Below are positions 57,301 to 64,000 of a DNA stretch of 64,000 nt, in pieces. Within the stretch, counting starts at the first letter, position 1. Every line of letters starts with the position of its first letter. The translations under genes were made by a program, and so were the position numbers. Source of the DNA: Candidatus Butyricimonas faecavium (GTDB taxonomy: Bacteria > Bacteroidota > Bacteroidia > Bacteroidales > Marinifilaceae); NCBI GenBank assembly GCA_944321125.1, contig CALUKD010000006.1:62001-126000 (forward strand), in the 5' to 3' direction. Below the pieces are notes generated by a model. The model worked only from the letters and a program-made list of their open reading frames with translations. It ran no database searches and was not told the DNA's origin.

Positions 57301-58806
57301 AATACTTTGCCGACGGGTCGTAATCTTTTTGCTATAAACGCGGAGGAAACACCTACGGAATCAGCTTGGGAAAAAGGGATGCAGTTGGCAAAAAGCACAA
57401 TCGAAATGTACCGGAAACGGCATAACGGGGAGTTCCCGAAAAAGGTTAGTTATACGCTTTGGTCCGGAGAGTTTATTGAAACGGGTGGAGCCACGATTGC
57501 TCAAGTGTTATATATGCTTGGTGTGGAACCTGTGCGGGATGCTTTCGGACGGGTGAGTGATTTGAAACTAATCCCGTCGGCTGATTTGGGACGTCCGCGA
57601 ATTGACGTGGTTGTGCAGACTTCCGGACAGCTACGGGATATTGCCGCCTCCCGTCTGTTCTTGGTGAACCGGGCCGTGGAGATGGCTGCTGCGGCCAAAA
57701 ATGATCAATATGAAAATCAGGTCGCCGCCGGGGTATTGGAAGCGGAAAAGACTCTGATTGATAAAGGCATCTCTCCGAAAGATGCCCGTGAAATTTCAAC
57801 TTTCCGGGTCTTCGGAGGTGTGAATGGAGGCTACGGAACCGGAATACAGGGGATGGTAGATGCCGGAGACCGTTGGGAAGATGAGTCGGAAATAGCAGCT
57901 ACTTACTTGAATAACATGGGTGCTTATTATGGTAGCGAGAAAAACTGGGAAAAATTCCAGCAGTTTGCTTTCGAGGCCGCTTTAACCCGTACGGATGTGG
58001 TGATTCAACCTCGGCAGAGTAACACGTGGGGGGCTTTGAGTTTGGATCACGTGTACGAGTTCATGGGAGGCTTGAATCTGGCAGTTCGTAACGTGACCGG
58101 GAAAGATCCGGATGCTTATCTCAGTGACTACCGCAACCGGAATAACAATAAAATGCAGGAAGTAAAAGAGGCAATCGGAGTGGAGTCGAGAACCACGATT
58201 TTCAATCCCTCTTATATTAAAGAGAAGATGAAAGGAGAAGCAACTTCTGCAGCCGGTTTTGCTGAAATTATCCGTAACACTTATGGTTGGAACGTGATGA
58301 AACCTTCGGTAATCGATAACGAAATGTGGGACGAGATTTATAACGTGTATGTAAAGGATAAATTTAACCTGGGGGTACAGGATTTCTTCGAGAAACAAAG
58401 TCCGGCGGCTTTGCAAGAGATCACGGCCATTATGATGGAAACGGCACGTAAAGGGATGTGGAAAGCAACGGACCAGCAATTAGCCGATTTATCGAATTTG
58501 CATACGGATTTGATTCAGAAGTATAAACCGGCCTGTTCCGGGTTTGTATGCGATAATGCCAAATTACGTGATTTTATTGCGTCTAAAACGACTCCAGATG
58601 TCGCAAAACAGTACCAAAATAGTATAAAAAATGTACGTGAAGCGGTGGCAGATCAGTCCAAAGGTGTCGTGATGAAGAAAGATGAAATTACTTCTGAAAC
58701 ACAGAAACACACGAATCAGGTAAACACACCTCTCATTGTGGGAGGAGTGATTGTCGTGCTGGTTGGTTTGGCAATATTGATGAGAAGAAGACGTAAAAAT
58801 ATATAA
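54346..58806 (+). CDS. hmuS: HmuS: CobN/Mg-chelatase-like heme-processing protein with Met-rich insert
   Basis: 1486 residues. An N-terminal membrane segment (WLTLSCLLIVILVGIWVY) and a C-terminal one (PLIVGGVIVVLVGLAILM, then RRRRKN) anchor it, with the chelatase body outside the cytoplasm. The CobN/BchH core is clear: MPQPAAGGGDNAFQIVHGTDVAPPH, then MIHFGTHGSLEFTPKKQAAL (H532 to E540) and later GTYGWNV-type and VFGGVNGGYGTGIQGMVDAG blocks. HmuS proteins are reported to remove iron from heme anaerobically in gut Bacteroides. Unlike a simple CobN, residues about 787-925 form an insert with 26 Met and no Cys. It starts 19 bases after hmuR. Confidence 0.9.
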   Translation: MRKKWLTLSCLLIVILVGIWVYNTWFGATKIAFVNFQTITMGGIAKANDNSFIKLQEVSVEELDRLSGFDMVFVNGMGLRVVEEQRQQIQNAADKGILVYTTMATNPANNICTIDSVDQVALRGYLGSGGRRNYRNMLNYIRKNMDKKIIAVEEPEAPIERASDVLYHADMDKPGDELDFISVDEYEKYLKSKQLYKEGAKKIVVTGQMADATGLIDTLEQVGYNVYPVLSLRRLLDFVREINPDVIINMAHGRLGDNIVKYLEERNILLFAPLTVNSLVEEWEKDPMGMSGGFMSQSIVTPEIDGAVRTSALFAQYEDKEGLRHSFAVPSRLKTYVENIQKTLALKDKPNSEKRVVIYYYKGPGQSAMSAAGMEVVPSLYNLLKKMKEEGYRVDNLPANSKELEKIIMAEGAVFGTYADGVVDRFLKESHPLLISKEEYESWVKQVLRPEKYAEVVAAFGEFPGEYMSTADGKLGVSRIQFGNVVIMPQPAAGGGDNAFQIVHGTDVAPPHSYVAAYLWMQYGFKADAMIHFGTHGSLEFTPKKQAALCDLDWPDRLVGSVPHFYIYSIGDVGEGMIAKRRGYGVLQSYLTPPFMESNVRGIYRNLTEKIKIYNQKAYPEKGVANSKEVEQASLSVKELAVSLGMHRELGLDSVLNVPYTEEEILKIENFADELAAEKVTGQLYTMGVPYEAARIESSVYSMATDPIAYGLFGLDRLRGKADAEVLKRKTVFTERYLDPAKRLVGRLLDGREKVDDDFICRVAGISKEKLAQAREIDKDRNAPKGMMAMMMAAAAKQPEVTPVKKEEEGHPMSGMMKSIMKRMGEGKTPEERLEMAKKMGAPKEALEKMKAAMERENGEGNLDVKKGKMQENRGTGDMMAMAEKMGMPKEAIEKVKASMGKSKGGNLDMSAMMKAMMGKKAKEYSKEEVSKALAIMEVERTLKNVNNYKRALQESPDCELRSLMNALNGGYTAPSPGGDPIVNPNTLPTGRNLFAINAEETPTESAWEKGMQLAKSTIEMYRKRHNGEFPKKVSYTLWSGEFIETGGATIAQVLYMLGVEPVRDAFGRVSDLKLIPSADLGRPRIDVVVQTSGQLRDIAASRLFLVNRAVEMAAAAKNDQYENQVAAGVLEAEKTLIDKGISPKDAREISTFRVFGGVNGGYGTGIQGMVDAGDRWEDESEIAATYLNNMGAYYGSEKNWEKFQQFAFEAALTRTDVVIQPRQSNTWGALSLDHVYEFMGGLNLAVRNVTGKDPDAYLSDYRNRNNNKMQEVKEAIGVESRTTIFNPSYIKEKMKGEATSAAGFAEIIRNTYGWNVMKPSVIDNEMWDEIYNVYVKDKFNLGVQDFFEKQSPAALQEITAIMMETARKGMWKATDQQLADLSNLHTDLIQKYKPACSGFVCDNAKLRDFIASKTTPDVAKQYQNSIKNVREAVADQSKGVVMKKDEITSETQKHTNQVNTPLIVGGVIVVLVGLAILMRRRRKNI

Positions 58807-58808
58807 TC

Positions 58809-59507
58809 ATGGATACAATTGTTTGGATTCTGATTTTATTGACTGCTTTTAATTTTTTGTTGAAACAGACCTTTTGGAAACCGGTAGCGATGGGAATCGC
58901 TGCCGGTATAGCCGCAATTTTTGTACTTCTGACGTGGCCTTATGCAATAGAACAGTCGAAGACGCAGATTACGGATTGGCTGTCGAATAACCAGTTAATG
59001 TTGGATACTTCTGTCATTTTGACAATAGAATTGTCCCTGCAAATGGCTTTTTGCCTGTTGTCGGTTCATGTGGTGAATTTCTCTCCGGTCAAACGACGCA
59101 TGATGTGGGCGTATCGGGTATTGTACTGGTTCCCCGGAGTCTTAATTTTTCCGGTTCTGTTTTTTGGTCTGACCCAAACGATATTTTCTTTTCCGGGAGT
59201 GTCGTTTAAGTTGATTGCGTGGGCATTTGCGTTGTTCGTGTTTGTGGTAATTCCTTTGGGACGCTGGTTAATCAGGTGGTTGTTACCGGAATCCGAGTTG
59301 CGTTTGGAACTTTTTTTCCTTACAAATGCTCTGGCTGCTATTTTAGGGATTATTGCCACGGTCAACGGGCGTACAGCCGTGGACGGGACAACTCAGGTTG
59401 ATTGGGCTGCCTTGTCCGGATGTATCGGCCTTTTCGTTTTGGGGGCTATTATGGGGTGGATCATTTATGTAATAAAAAGAAAACTAACTTTTAAATTGAG
59501 AAGATAA
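58809..59507 (+). CDS. hmuT: HmuT-like integral membrane protein of the heme operon
   Basis: 232 residues with six hydrophobic segments, including FNFLLKQTFWKPVAMGIAAGIAAIFVLL, TIELSLQMAFCLLSVHVVNF and a C-terminal IGLFVLGAIMGWIIYVI followed by KRKLTFKLRR. No enzymatic motif. It begins two bases after hmuS and its stop overlaps the hmuU start (TAATG). The symbol follows gene order in the known hmuYRSTUV locus. Confidence 0.8.
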   Translation: MDTIVWILILLTAFNFLLKQTFWKPVAMGIAAGIAAIFVLLTWPYAIEQSKTQITDWLSNNQLMLDTSVILTIELSLQMAFCLLSVHVVNFSPVKRRMMWAYRVLYWFPGVLIFPVLFFGLTQTIFSFPGVSFKLIAWAFALFVFVVIPLGRWLIRWLLPESELRLELFFLTNALAAILGIIATVNGRTAVDGTTQVDWAALSGCIGLFVLGAIMGWIIYVIKRKLTFKLRR

Positions 59508-60109
59508 TGAATACTATTTCTGATATAATGTTTTGGATTTCAACGGGGTTGTTAGTGCCTGTTATTGTATTGTTGATTTTGTTGTTTTTTCGTTCCCTTT
59601 TACTGGTGGGAAGTTTCTTTGGCCAATATGTTTCTATTCGTAAGACGGATAAACTGATTCGGGAACAAATGGAGACATTGCACGTGAATAATGTGGATCA
59701 TTTCGCCGAGAAATTACCGGAAAAGAGTAATTCTCTGGTGGTGATGTTTATGAAACGGATCTTGGCAGAGCAACAGAATAAAGCACAAGTTCAACGTTTG
59801 CTGGCTAATTTCGAGATTGCGGCGGATAAAGATTTGGCAATATCTAAAACATTGACGAAACTCGGGCCGATTCTTGGTTTGATGGGAACTTTGATTCCCA
59901 TGGGACCTGCTTTGGTTGGTTTATCTACAGGAGATATTGCTTCTATGGCCTATAATATGCAGGTCGCTTTTGCCACGACGGTGATCGGATTGGTGGCCGG
60001 GGCTATTGGTTTTTTGACCCAGCAGGTGAAACAACGTTGGTATTTACAGGATATGACGAATTTGGAATGTCTTGTGGAAGTGTTGAATGAAAAGAACGAG
60101 AAGAAATGA
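59507..60109 (+). CDS. hmuU: HmuU: MotA/TolQ/ExbB-family proton channel
   Basis: 200 residues with the three-helix ExbB/TolQ plan: an N-terminal helix (LLVPVIVLLILLFFRSLLLVG), a cytoplasmic helical part, and two conserved helices with KLGPILGLMGTLIPMGPALVGLS and MQVAFATTVIGLVAGAIGFL. Such proteins couple the proton gradient to an outer-membrane or membrane machine. It is coupled to hmuV by an ATGA overlap, forming an ExbB/ExbD-like pair inside the heme operon. Confidence 0.9.
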   Translation: MNTISDIMFWISTGLLVPVIVLLILLFFRSLLLVGSFFGQYVSIRKTDKLIREQMETLHVNNVDHFAEKLPEKSNSLVVMFMKRILAEQQNKAQVQRLLANFEIAADKDLAISKTLTKLGPILGLMGTLIPMGPALVGLSTGDIASMAYNMQVAFATTVIGLVAGAIGFLTQQVKQRWYLQDMTNLECLVEVLNEKNEKK

Positions 60110-60429
60110 AACGTAATCTGTTAAAGAAAGAAGAGGATAATGACCCGATTAGTGCGGTGTCGAATCTTTTTGACGTGGCAATGGTGTTTGCTGTGGCTCT
60201 GATGGTTGCATTGGTAACAAGATATAATATGACGGAGATGCTCTCGACAGAGGATTTTACGATGGTGAAAAATCCGGGTAAAGAAAACATGGAGATTATT
60301 ACCAAGGAAGGCGAGAAGATCAATCGCTATACTCCATCGGAAAATCAGAATCAGTCGGGAAAACGAGGGAAAAAAGTGGGGATCGCGTATGAACTTGAAA
60401 ATGGTGAAATTATTTATGTTCCGGAATAG
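60106..60429 (+). CDS. hmuV: HmuV: DUF2149 single-pass membrane protein
   Basis: 107 residues with one membrane segment (LFDVAMVFAVALMVALVTRYN, about 22-42), a short cytoplasmic N-terminus with the DPISAVSNLFD motif, and a soluble tail rich in Lys, Glu and Gly ending GIAYELENGEIIYVPE. DUF2149 proteins accompany HmuU-like channels and take the topological place of ExbD. Final gene of the hmu operon. Confidence 0.85.
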   Translation: MKRNLLKKEEDNDPISAVSNLFDVAMVFAVALMVALVTRYNMTEMLSTEDFTMVKNPGKENMEIITKEGEKINRYTPSENQNQSGKRGKKVGIAYELENGEIIYVPE

Positions 60430-60447
60430 AAAGAGAGCGTAAAACAC

Positions 60448-60455
60448 TATATTTG
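60448..60455 (+). promoter_or_regulatory. Possible -7 box of the sodium:solute symporter gene
   Basis: TATATTTG fits TAnnTTTG and lies 25 bases before the symporter start, separating it from the hmu operon. No clear -33 element. Confidence 0.45.
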
Positions 60456-60479
60456 TCGTGGAATTAAAAGAAAGGGCCT

Positions 60480-61937
60480 GTGTCCACGACTTTAGTTTTG
60501 ACGGTATTGTTGGTTTATTTCTTGTTGTTGATACTGGTTGGTTTCATCACGACAAGAAAAGTTACTAACGAATCATTTTTTACAGGGAACCGGAATTCCC
60601 CTTGGTATTTGGTGGCTTTCGGGATGATCGGGACGACGCTTTCCGGGGTGACGTTTATCTCTATCCCCGGGGAAGTCGGTAATACGCATTGGACCTACCT
60701 GACATTGGTCTTCGGTAATTGCGTGGGATACATCGTGATTGCTTTGGTGCTTTTGCCATTGTTCTATAAGCAGAATTTGGTTTCTATTTATTCGTGGCTG
60801 GGGAATCGTTTCGGGGAAAAAGCCCGATTGACGGGTTCTTTCTTTTTTATCGTGTCACAATTGGTAGGGGCTTCTTTCCGCTTGTTCCTAGTCGTTGGCG
60901 TATTGCAACTGGCCTTCTTTGATGCTATAGGTGTGCCTTTCTGGTTGACCGTGTTTATCACGATTGTTTTTGTGTGGATTTATACCGTACGGGGAGGGAT
61001 TAAAACGATCGTTTGGACAGATACGTTACAAACCGTGTTTATTCTGATTTCTGTCGGATTGACGATAGTGGTGGTGAATAAGGCTTTGGATTTTAATTTC
61101 TCGTCGGCCATTGCAGCCATAAAAGAGAGTCCTCTTTCCCGGGTGTTTGAGTTTGACTGGCGGTCGGGACAAAACACGGTGAAACAATTTTTGGCAGGGG
61201 TGGCAATTACGGTTTGTTTGAACGGTTTGGACCAAAACATGATGCAGAAAAACTTAACGTGTCGTTCACTACGGGATTGCAAGACAAATATGTTTACGTT
61301 TTCTTTCTTGTTCCTGGTGACAAACGTGTTGTTTTTAATGTTGGGGGCTTTGCTTTATTTATACGCGGAAAAAGAGGGCATTATCTTACCCGGTAAATCT
61401 GATGACGTGTTTCCTTTTCTTTCCTTGAATTATTTCGGTACTGCGGCAGGATTATTTTTCTTACTGGGGATTACCGCGGCGGCTTATTCCTCCGTTGATT
61501 CGTCCTTAACGGCCCTGACAACTTCTTTTTGTATTGATTTTTTGAAAATAGATCCCGGTAATAAAAGTGAAAAGAAAAAACGGATAGGGGTACATATTGT
61601 TTTCTCTTTATTGATGATTTTCGTGGTTGTACTTTTCCGGGAGTTGAATGATTCAAGTGTGATTTCTTCCCTTTTTAAAGCGGTGGGTTACACGTATGGA
61701 CCTCTTCTGGGGCTTTTTGCTTTTGGTTTGACGACAAAATATCGGGTACGTGAGAACTACCTTCCTTTCGTGTGCTTGCTTTCTCCGGTATTGTCGTACG
61801 TGGTGAATTGTTACTCGGAACAACTTCTTTTCGGATATAAATTCGGCTTCGAGATACTCCTCTTTAACGGGTTGCTTTGTTATCTCGGTTTATTATTGAT
61901 TCGTGATAAATCATCTGGTCGGATGGTAGGTTGTTGA
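60480..61937 (+). CDS. Sodium:solute symporter (SSS family)
   Basis: 485 residues with a GTG start and about 13 membrane segments. SSS features: NESFFTGNRNSPWYLVAFGMIGTTLSGVTFISIPGEVG (first helices), VWIYTVRGGIKTIVWTDTLQT, and AYSSVDSSLTALTTSFCIDFL with the sodium-site Ser residues. The family carries sugars, amino acids, nucleosides or sialic acid; the substrate cannot be assigned. Its location directly after hmu is probably incidental because a promoter-like box lies between. Confidence 0.92.
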   Translation: MSTTLVLTVLLVYFLLLILVGFITTRKVTNESFFTGNRNSPWYLVAFGMIGTTLSGVTFISIPGEVGNTHWTYLTLVFGNCVGYIVIALVLLPLFYKQNLVSIYSWLGNRFGEKARLTGSFFFIVSQLVGASFRLFLVVGVLQLAFFDAIGVPFWLTVFITIVFVWIYTVRGGIKTIVWTDTLQTVFILISVGLTIVVVNKALDFNFSSAIAAIKESPLSRVFEFDWRSGQNTVKQFLAGVAITVCLNGLDQNMMQKNLTCRSLRDCKTNMFTFSFLFLVTNVLFLMLGALLYLYAEKEGIILPGKSDDVFPFLSLNYFGTAAGLFFLLGITAAAYSSVDSSLTALTTSFCIDFLKIDPGNKSEKKKRIGVHIVFSLLMIFVVVLFRELNDSSVISSLFKAVGYTYGPLLGLFAFGLTTKYRVRENYLPFVCLLSPVLSYVVNCYSEQLLFGYKFGFEILLFNGLLCYLGLLLIRDKSSGRMVGC

Positions 61938-61970
61938 ATTTCGACCGCTTTGAGATATAACGGTCGAAAT
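61938..61970 (+). terminator. Hairpin after the symporter gene
   Basis: ATTTCGACCG (61938-61947) and CGGTCGAAAT (61961-61970) pair over 10 bp around a 13-base loop, one base after the stop codon. No strong T-run follows, so it could also be a stability element. Confidence 0.55.
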
Positions 61971-62001
61971 GCTAATATCATAAATCGTAAATCACAAATT
62001 T

Positions 62002-62721
62002 TTATTGATGTGGTGGTACTTCAATAAGTAATACCCGTGATTTTTCCATTGCTTTGAATTCAACCTCATCGGTATCAAATACCCCGACTCCATCACGTTG
62101 TTCCAACACTAGGTTTTTTAACATGATACTTCCTTCAATGATAAAAATATATACTCCCAAGCTGTTTTTTGACTTCATCTTGTAGAGTTGTAAAGAATCT
62201 TTATCTAATTCTGCAATGGAGAACCATGCTTGTTGATAAATCCATAGCCCTTTACCGCTACCGGGATAAGGGGATATGATCTCGCTAATCTCGTTTCTTC
62301 GGATTAAATCGGAAATCATGGCATTCTCGTAACGGGGAGGTACGTTTTGTTTATTAGGGAAGACCCAGATTTGGAGAAATTCCGTGGGACGGTCATCATT
62401 CCTGTTGTATTCGCTGTGCATAATACCCGTTCCGGCACTCATTACCTGAATTTCTCCTTCTTTGATTATATCTTTATGTTTGAGACTATCTTGGTGTTCC
62501 AGGTCTCCTTTTAACGGTATGGAAATTACCTCCATGTTTTTGTGGGGATGCAGGTCAAATCCTGTGCCTCCTTCTATCCGATCATCATTGAGCACTCGCA
62601 ATGCTCCAAAATTAATGCGTTGCGGATTGTAGTAATCGGCAAAACTAAAAGTGTGATGTGTTTTTAACCATCCGTGGTCGAAAAACCCGCGACTCTCTGC
62701 TTTATGTAGTATTGTTTTCAT
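62002..62721 (-). CDS. Pirin family protein
   Basis: 239 residues, double-cupin fold. The metal-binding positions are visible in FDLHPHKNMEVISIPLKG (His-x-His and Glu-like Met/Glu) and IMHSEYN, in a bacterial pirin N-terminal HKAESRGFFDHGWLKTHHTFSFADYY. Bacterial pirins such as YhhW have quercetinase activity, but the natural substrate is unsettled. Stand-alone gene convergent with the symporter. Confidence 0.93.
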   Translation of the reverse strand: MKTILHKAESRGFFDHGWLKTHHTFSFADYYNPQRINFGALRVLNDDRIEGGTGFDLHPHKNMEVISIPLKGDLEHQDSLKHKDIIKEGEIQVMSAGTGIMHSEYNRNDDRPTEFLQIWVFPNKQNVPPRYENAMISDLIRRNEISEIISPYPGSGKGLWIYQQAWFSIAELDKDSLQLYKMKSKNSLGVYIFIIEGSIMLKNLVLEQRDGVGVFDTDEVEFKAMEKSRVLLIEVPPHQ

Positions 62722-62900
62722 AGTTTTTTTATTATAATTATTATATACGAAAAAATGATACTAAAGTTACAAATGGGAAATTCCAATTTTTTGTTTACCC
62801 CAAAAATGTATTATTCTCTTGAAAAACGAGCCATAAAAGGCTATGAGAACTTATTTACGTTTATAATCTGCGAGATAATATAAAATATATATAAGTTTTG

Positions 62901-62932
62901 TTTGCTTTTTATTGTGAAAAGAAATATTTTTG
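62901..62932 (+). promoter_or_regulatory. Promoter of a short unit with a 47-codon ORF
   Basis: TTTG (62901-62904), 20 bases and TATTTTTG (62925-62932) match the consensus. Transcription from about 62939 would cover a 7-bp hairpin (62958-62978), the small ORF and a terminator-like hairpin. Confidence 0.65.
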
Positions 62933-63035
62933 TGTGTCTAAAATCGAAGGTTTAATGATATCGTGTTTCTAACGATATGTTAAGCCGTAGAACAGAAAGT
63001 ATAAATAAATAACTAATTGAATAATCGGATTTTAA

Positions 63036-63179
63036 ATGAAATATGAATCGGAAGAAAATAAAAAATTAAAATTTATCAATAATCCTTCAAATACGGAAAA
63101 TTTGGTGACAGTGATGTGGGCAAATGAGATTTTTGATCCGGCATATCCGGATACCTATGGGGATCCGGTGATTAAATAA
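63036..63179 (+). CDS. Small ORF of 47 codons, unknown function
   Basis: An ATG at 63036 opens a 47-residue frame: a charged N-terminus (MKYESEENKKLKF), a middle VTVMWANEIFD and a tail PAYPDTYGDPVIK. It is acidic, has no Cys, no signal peptide and no membrane segment. It is the only sizeable frame in a stretch with its own promoter and hairpin terminator. The frame is too short to trust by length alone, and no strong ribosome-binding site is seen. It could be a real small protein or an incidental frame in a small RNA. Confidence 0.45.
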   Translation: MKYESEENKKLKFINNPSNTENLVTVMWANEIFDPAYPDTYGDPVIK

Positions 63180-63219
63180 TCTGGTCTCAGGAAGATTGTA
63201 AAGATAAAATTATTCTTAA

Positions 63220-63260
63220 AAGGGTATAACGAAAGTGGTTTGCGCTTTGGTTATACCCTT
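63220..63260 (+). terminator. Strong hairpin between the 47-codon ORF and the LytTR gene
   Basis: AAGGGTATAAC (63220-63230) and GTTATACCCTT (63250-63260) pair perfectly over 11 bp, with four more inner pairs (63232-63235 with 63245-63248) after a mismatch. A GTTGTTTG stretch follows. It lies 40 bases after the small ORF. Confidence 0.65.
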
Positions 63261-63332
63261 GTTGTTTGTAGGCATGTGTGGAGCATGCCTTTGTCGTTAA
63301 AGGTCATCTTGCGAGATATAAAAATAATCGTT

Positions 63333-63725
63333 ATGGAAAAAACAAATGATCAGACGAAATGTCTCATGCGAGACTGTTTTTTTGTGCGTCAGGGGGAACG
63401 TAGGGAGAGATGTTTTTACTCGGAGATATTGTACGTGGAGGCTTCGGGGTGTTATTGTTATATCTATCGGCGGGATAAACCCCGGTTGTCGATAGCTCAT
63501 CCTCTCTTAATGTTGGAACCTTTTCTGCCGGAGGAGATGTTTAAGCGGGTACATCGAAGTTATATTGTGAATCTTTGCGAGGTGGATGGCTTTATCGGGA
63601 AAGCGCTTTGTATCGGGAAGAGTGTGCTTCCGGTTATTCCTCCTTACCGGACAGAGGTATTCGGGTGTTTTGATTTTTGGGATATCGGGAGGGTGAAAAA
63701 GGGGCAAGAGGGTAAGGAAATGTAG
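63333..63725 (+). CDS. Stand-alone LytTR-domain DNA-binding protein
   Basis: 130 residues from MEKTNDQTKCLMRDC at 63333; the frame extends upstream to 63240 but that part lies in the hairpin and a non-coding-looking stretch. A LytTR domain fills most of it: CFYSEILYVEASGCYCYIYRRD, HPLLMLEPFLPEEMFKRVHRSYIVNL, PVIPPYRTEVF. There is no response-regulator receiver domain, so it would respond to something other than a phosphorelay, or to a separate sensor. It may control the neighbouring small unit. Confidence 0.8.
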   Translation: MEKTNDQTKCLMRDCFFVRQGERRERCFYSEILYVEASGCYCYIYRRDKPRLSIAHPLLMLEPFLPEEMFKRVHRSYIVNLCEVDGFIGKALCIGKSVLPVIPPYRTEVFGCFDFWDIGRVKKGQEGKEM

Positions 63726-63753
63726 GGAATTCATTGTTAACTATTCTTGTGGG

Positions 63754-63834
63754 ATGGCCTTATTAGACGGTGCTTTAGAGTACATAGAATTGTTGAAGGA
63801 GTTTAAAAACAAGGAAGCGGGACATTATGGGTAA
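63754..63834 (+). CDS. Short ORF of 26 codons, doubtful
   Basis: ATG at 63754 gives MALLDGALEYIELLKEF and a Lys/Glu-rich tail to 63834. It lies between the LytTR gene and the broken ATPase and has helical, amphipathic composition. No conserved features; it may be chance. Reported because the 140-base gap is otherwise empty. Confidence 0.2.
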   Translation: MALLDGALEYIELLKEFKNKEAGHYG

Positions 63835-63864
63835 GAATAAATAAAGATGTGCAATATTTATGTT

Positions 63865-64000
63865 ATGGACGAAAAAATTGAATTATTAGGGCGGTATAAC
63901 TTCTAGGGTTCAGATTCTATAGATTTAGGATACAAACGAAGTACGTACACGGATAACATTGCCGGATATATCGGCAGTAAACTTATTCGAGTGCTTGTTT
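63865..64000 (+). pseudogene. ATP-binding protein (DUF4143-type AAA ATPase), broken by an amber codon, partial
   Basis: From ATG 63865 the frame reads MDEKIELLGRYNF, then TAG at 63904-63906, then continues in frame GSDSIDLGYKRSTYT and DNIAGYIGSKLIRVLV to the window edge. This matches the N-terminus of Bacteroidetes AAA ATPases with a C-terminal DUF4143, in which a Trp follows RYNF; TGG to TAG explains the stop. The Walker A motif would lie just beyond the window. The protein is probably not made from this start unless a downstream start is used. Confidence 0.6.

Noticed and set aside
1..64000. CRISPR array or complete prophage
   Set aside because: No regularly spaced repeats with unique spacers, no cas genes and no phage structural or integrase genes were seen.

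Overview
The window reads as chromosomal DNA of an AT-rich anaerobic member of the Bacteroidales. The reasons are the SusC/SusD pair driven by an ECF sigma/FecR system, Bacteroidetes-type promoters (a -33 TTTG or ATTG about 19-20 bases before a -7 TAnnTTTG), DUF5117-type metalloproteases, and a complete hmuYRSTUV heme locus. Gene content and sequence style suggest the Odoribacteraceae (Butyricimonas/Odoribacter); this is inference, because no 16S or other marker was compared.

Layout. 1-11.5 kb (minus): ECF sigma factor, FecR anti-sigma, SusC with STN domain, SusD, a degenerate Mx1-like lipoprotein and two zinc metalloproteases, the last cut by the window edge. No glycoside hydrolase is present, so this looks like a peptide- or protein-directed uptake locus. 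11.6-14.5 kb (minus): rplM-rpsI-rpsB-tsf with a promoter, a structured leader and a terminator. 14.6-17.9 kb: an array of 11-bp repeats, then a DUF4249 lipoprotein/TonB receptor pair. 18-28.4 kb: housekeeping genes (hemW, asnS, rpoN, a PAP2-like membrane protein, two SPOR lipoproteins, a cyclophilin, mutS, deoC). 28.4-35.2 kb: an RDD protein divergent from a translationally coupled run of SpoIIM-like, membrane, DUF4129, DUF4350, MoxR and DUF58 genes. 35.2-40.1 kb (minus): an RND/MMPL exporter, a MazG-like protein, a frameshifted four-helix-bundle gene inside inverted repeats, dtd and an aminotransferase. 40.4-41.4 kb: tRNA-Arg(CCU) and an ORF6N protein. 41.6-47.9 kb: polyprenyl synthase, dCMP deaminase, S41 protease, a membrane-anchored nuclease, a TlpA-like thioredoxin, a zinc-ribbon protein, Dus and YbaN. 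47.9-50.7 kb: leuS. 50.8-60.4 kb: the hmu heme operon. 60.4-62.7 kb: a sodium:solute symporter and a pirin. 62.9-64 kb: a short stand-alone transcription unit with a 47-codon ORF, an orphan LytTR protein, and an ATPase gene broken by an amber codon.

How the parts work together. In the hmu operon, surface HmuY captures heme, HmuR imports it with TonB energy, and the CobN-like HmuS processes the porphyrin at the membrane; HmuT, HmuU and HmuV are membrane partners, U/V resembling an ExbB/ExbD motor. HmuY and HmuS both carry unusual insertions and a MITE-like repeat separates hmuY from hmuR. In the peptidase locus, substrate binding at SusC (STN domain) would signal through FecR to the sigma factor, while the secreted proteases would supply peptides. 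The MoxR/DUF58/DUF4129 cluster probably forms a membrane-associated chaperone system of unknown target. Other points worth checking are the four-helix cassette, the putative L13 leader, the 11-bp array and the small transcription unit at 62.9-63.26 kb.
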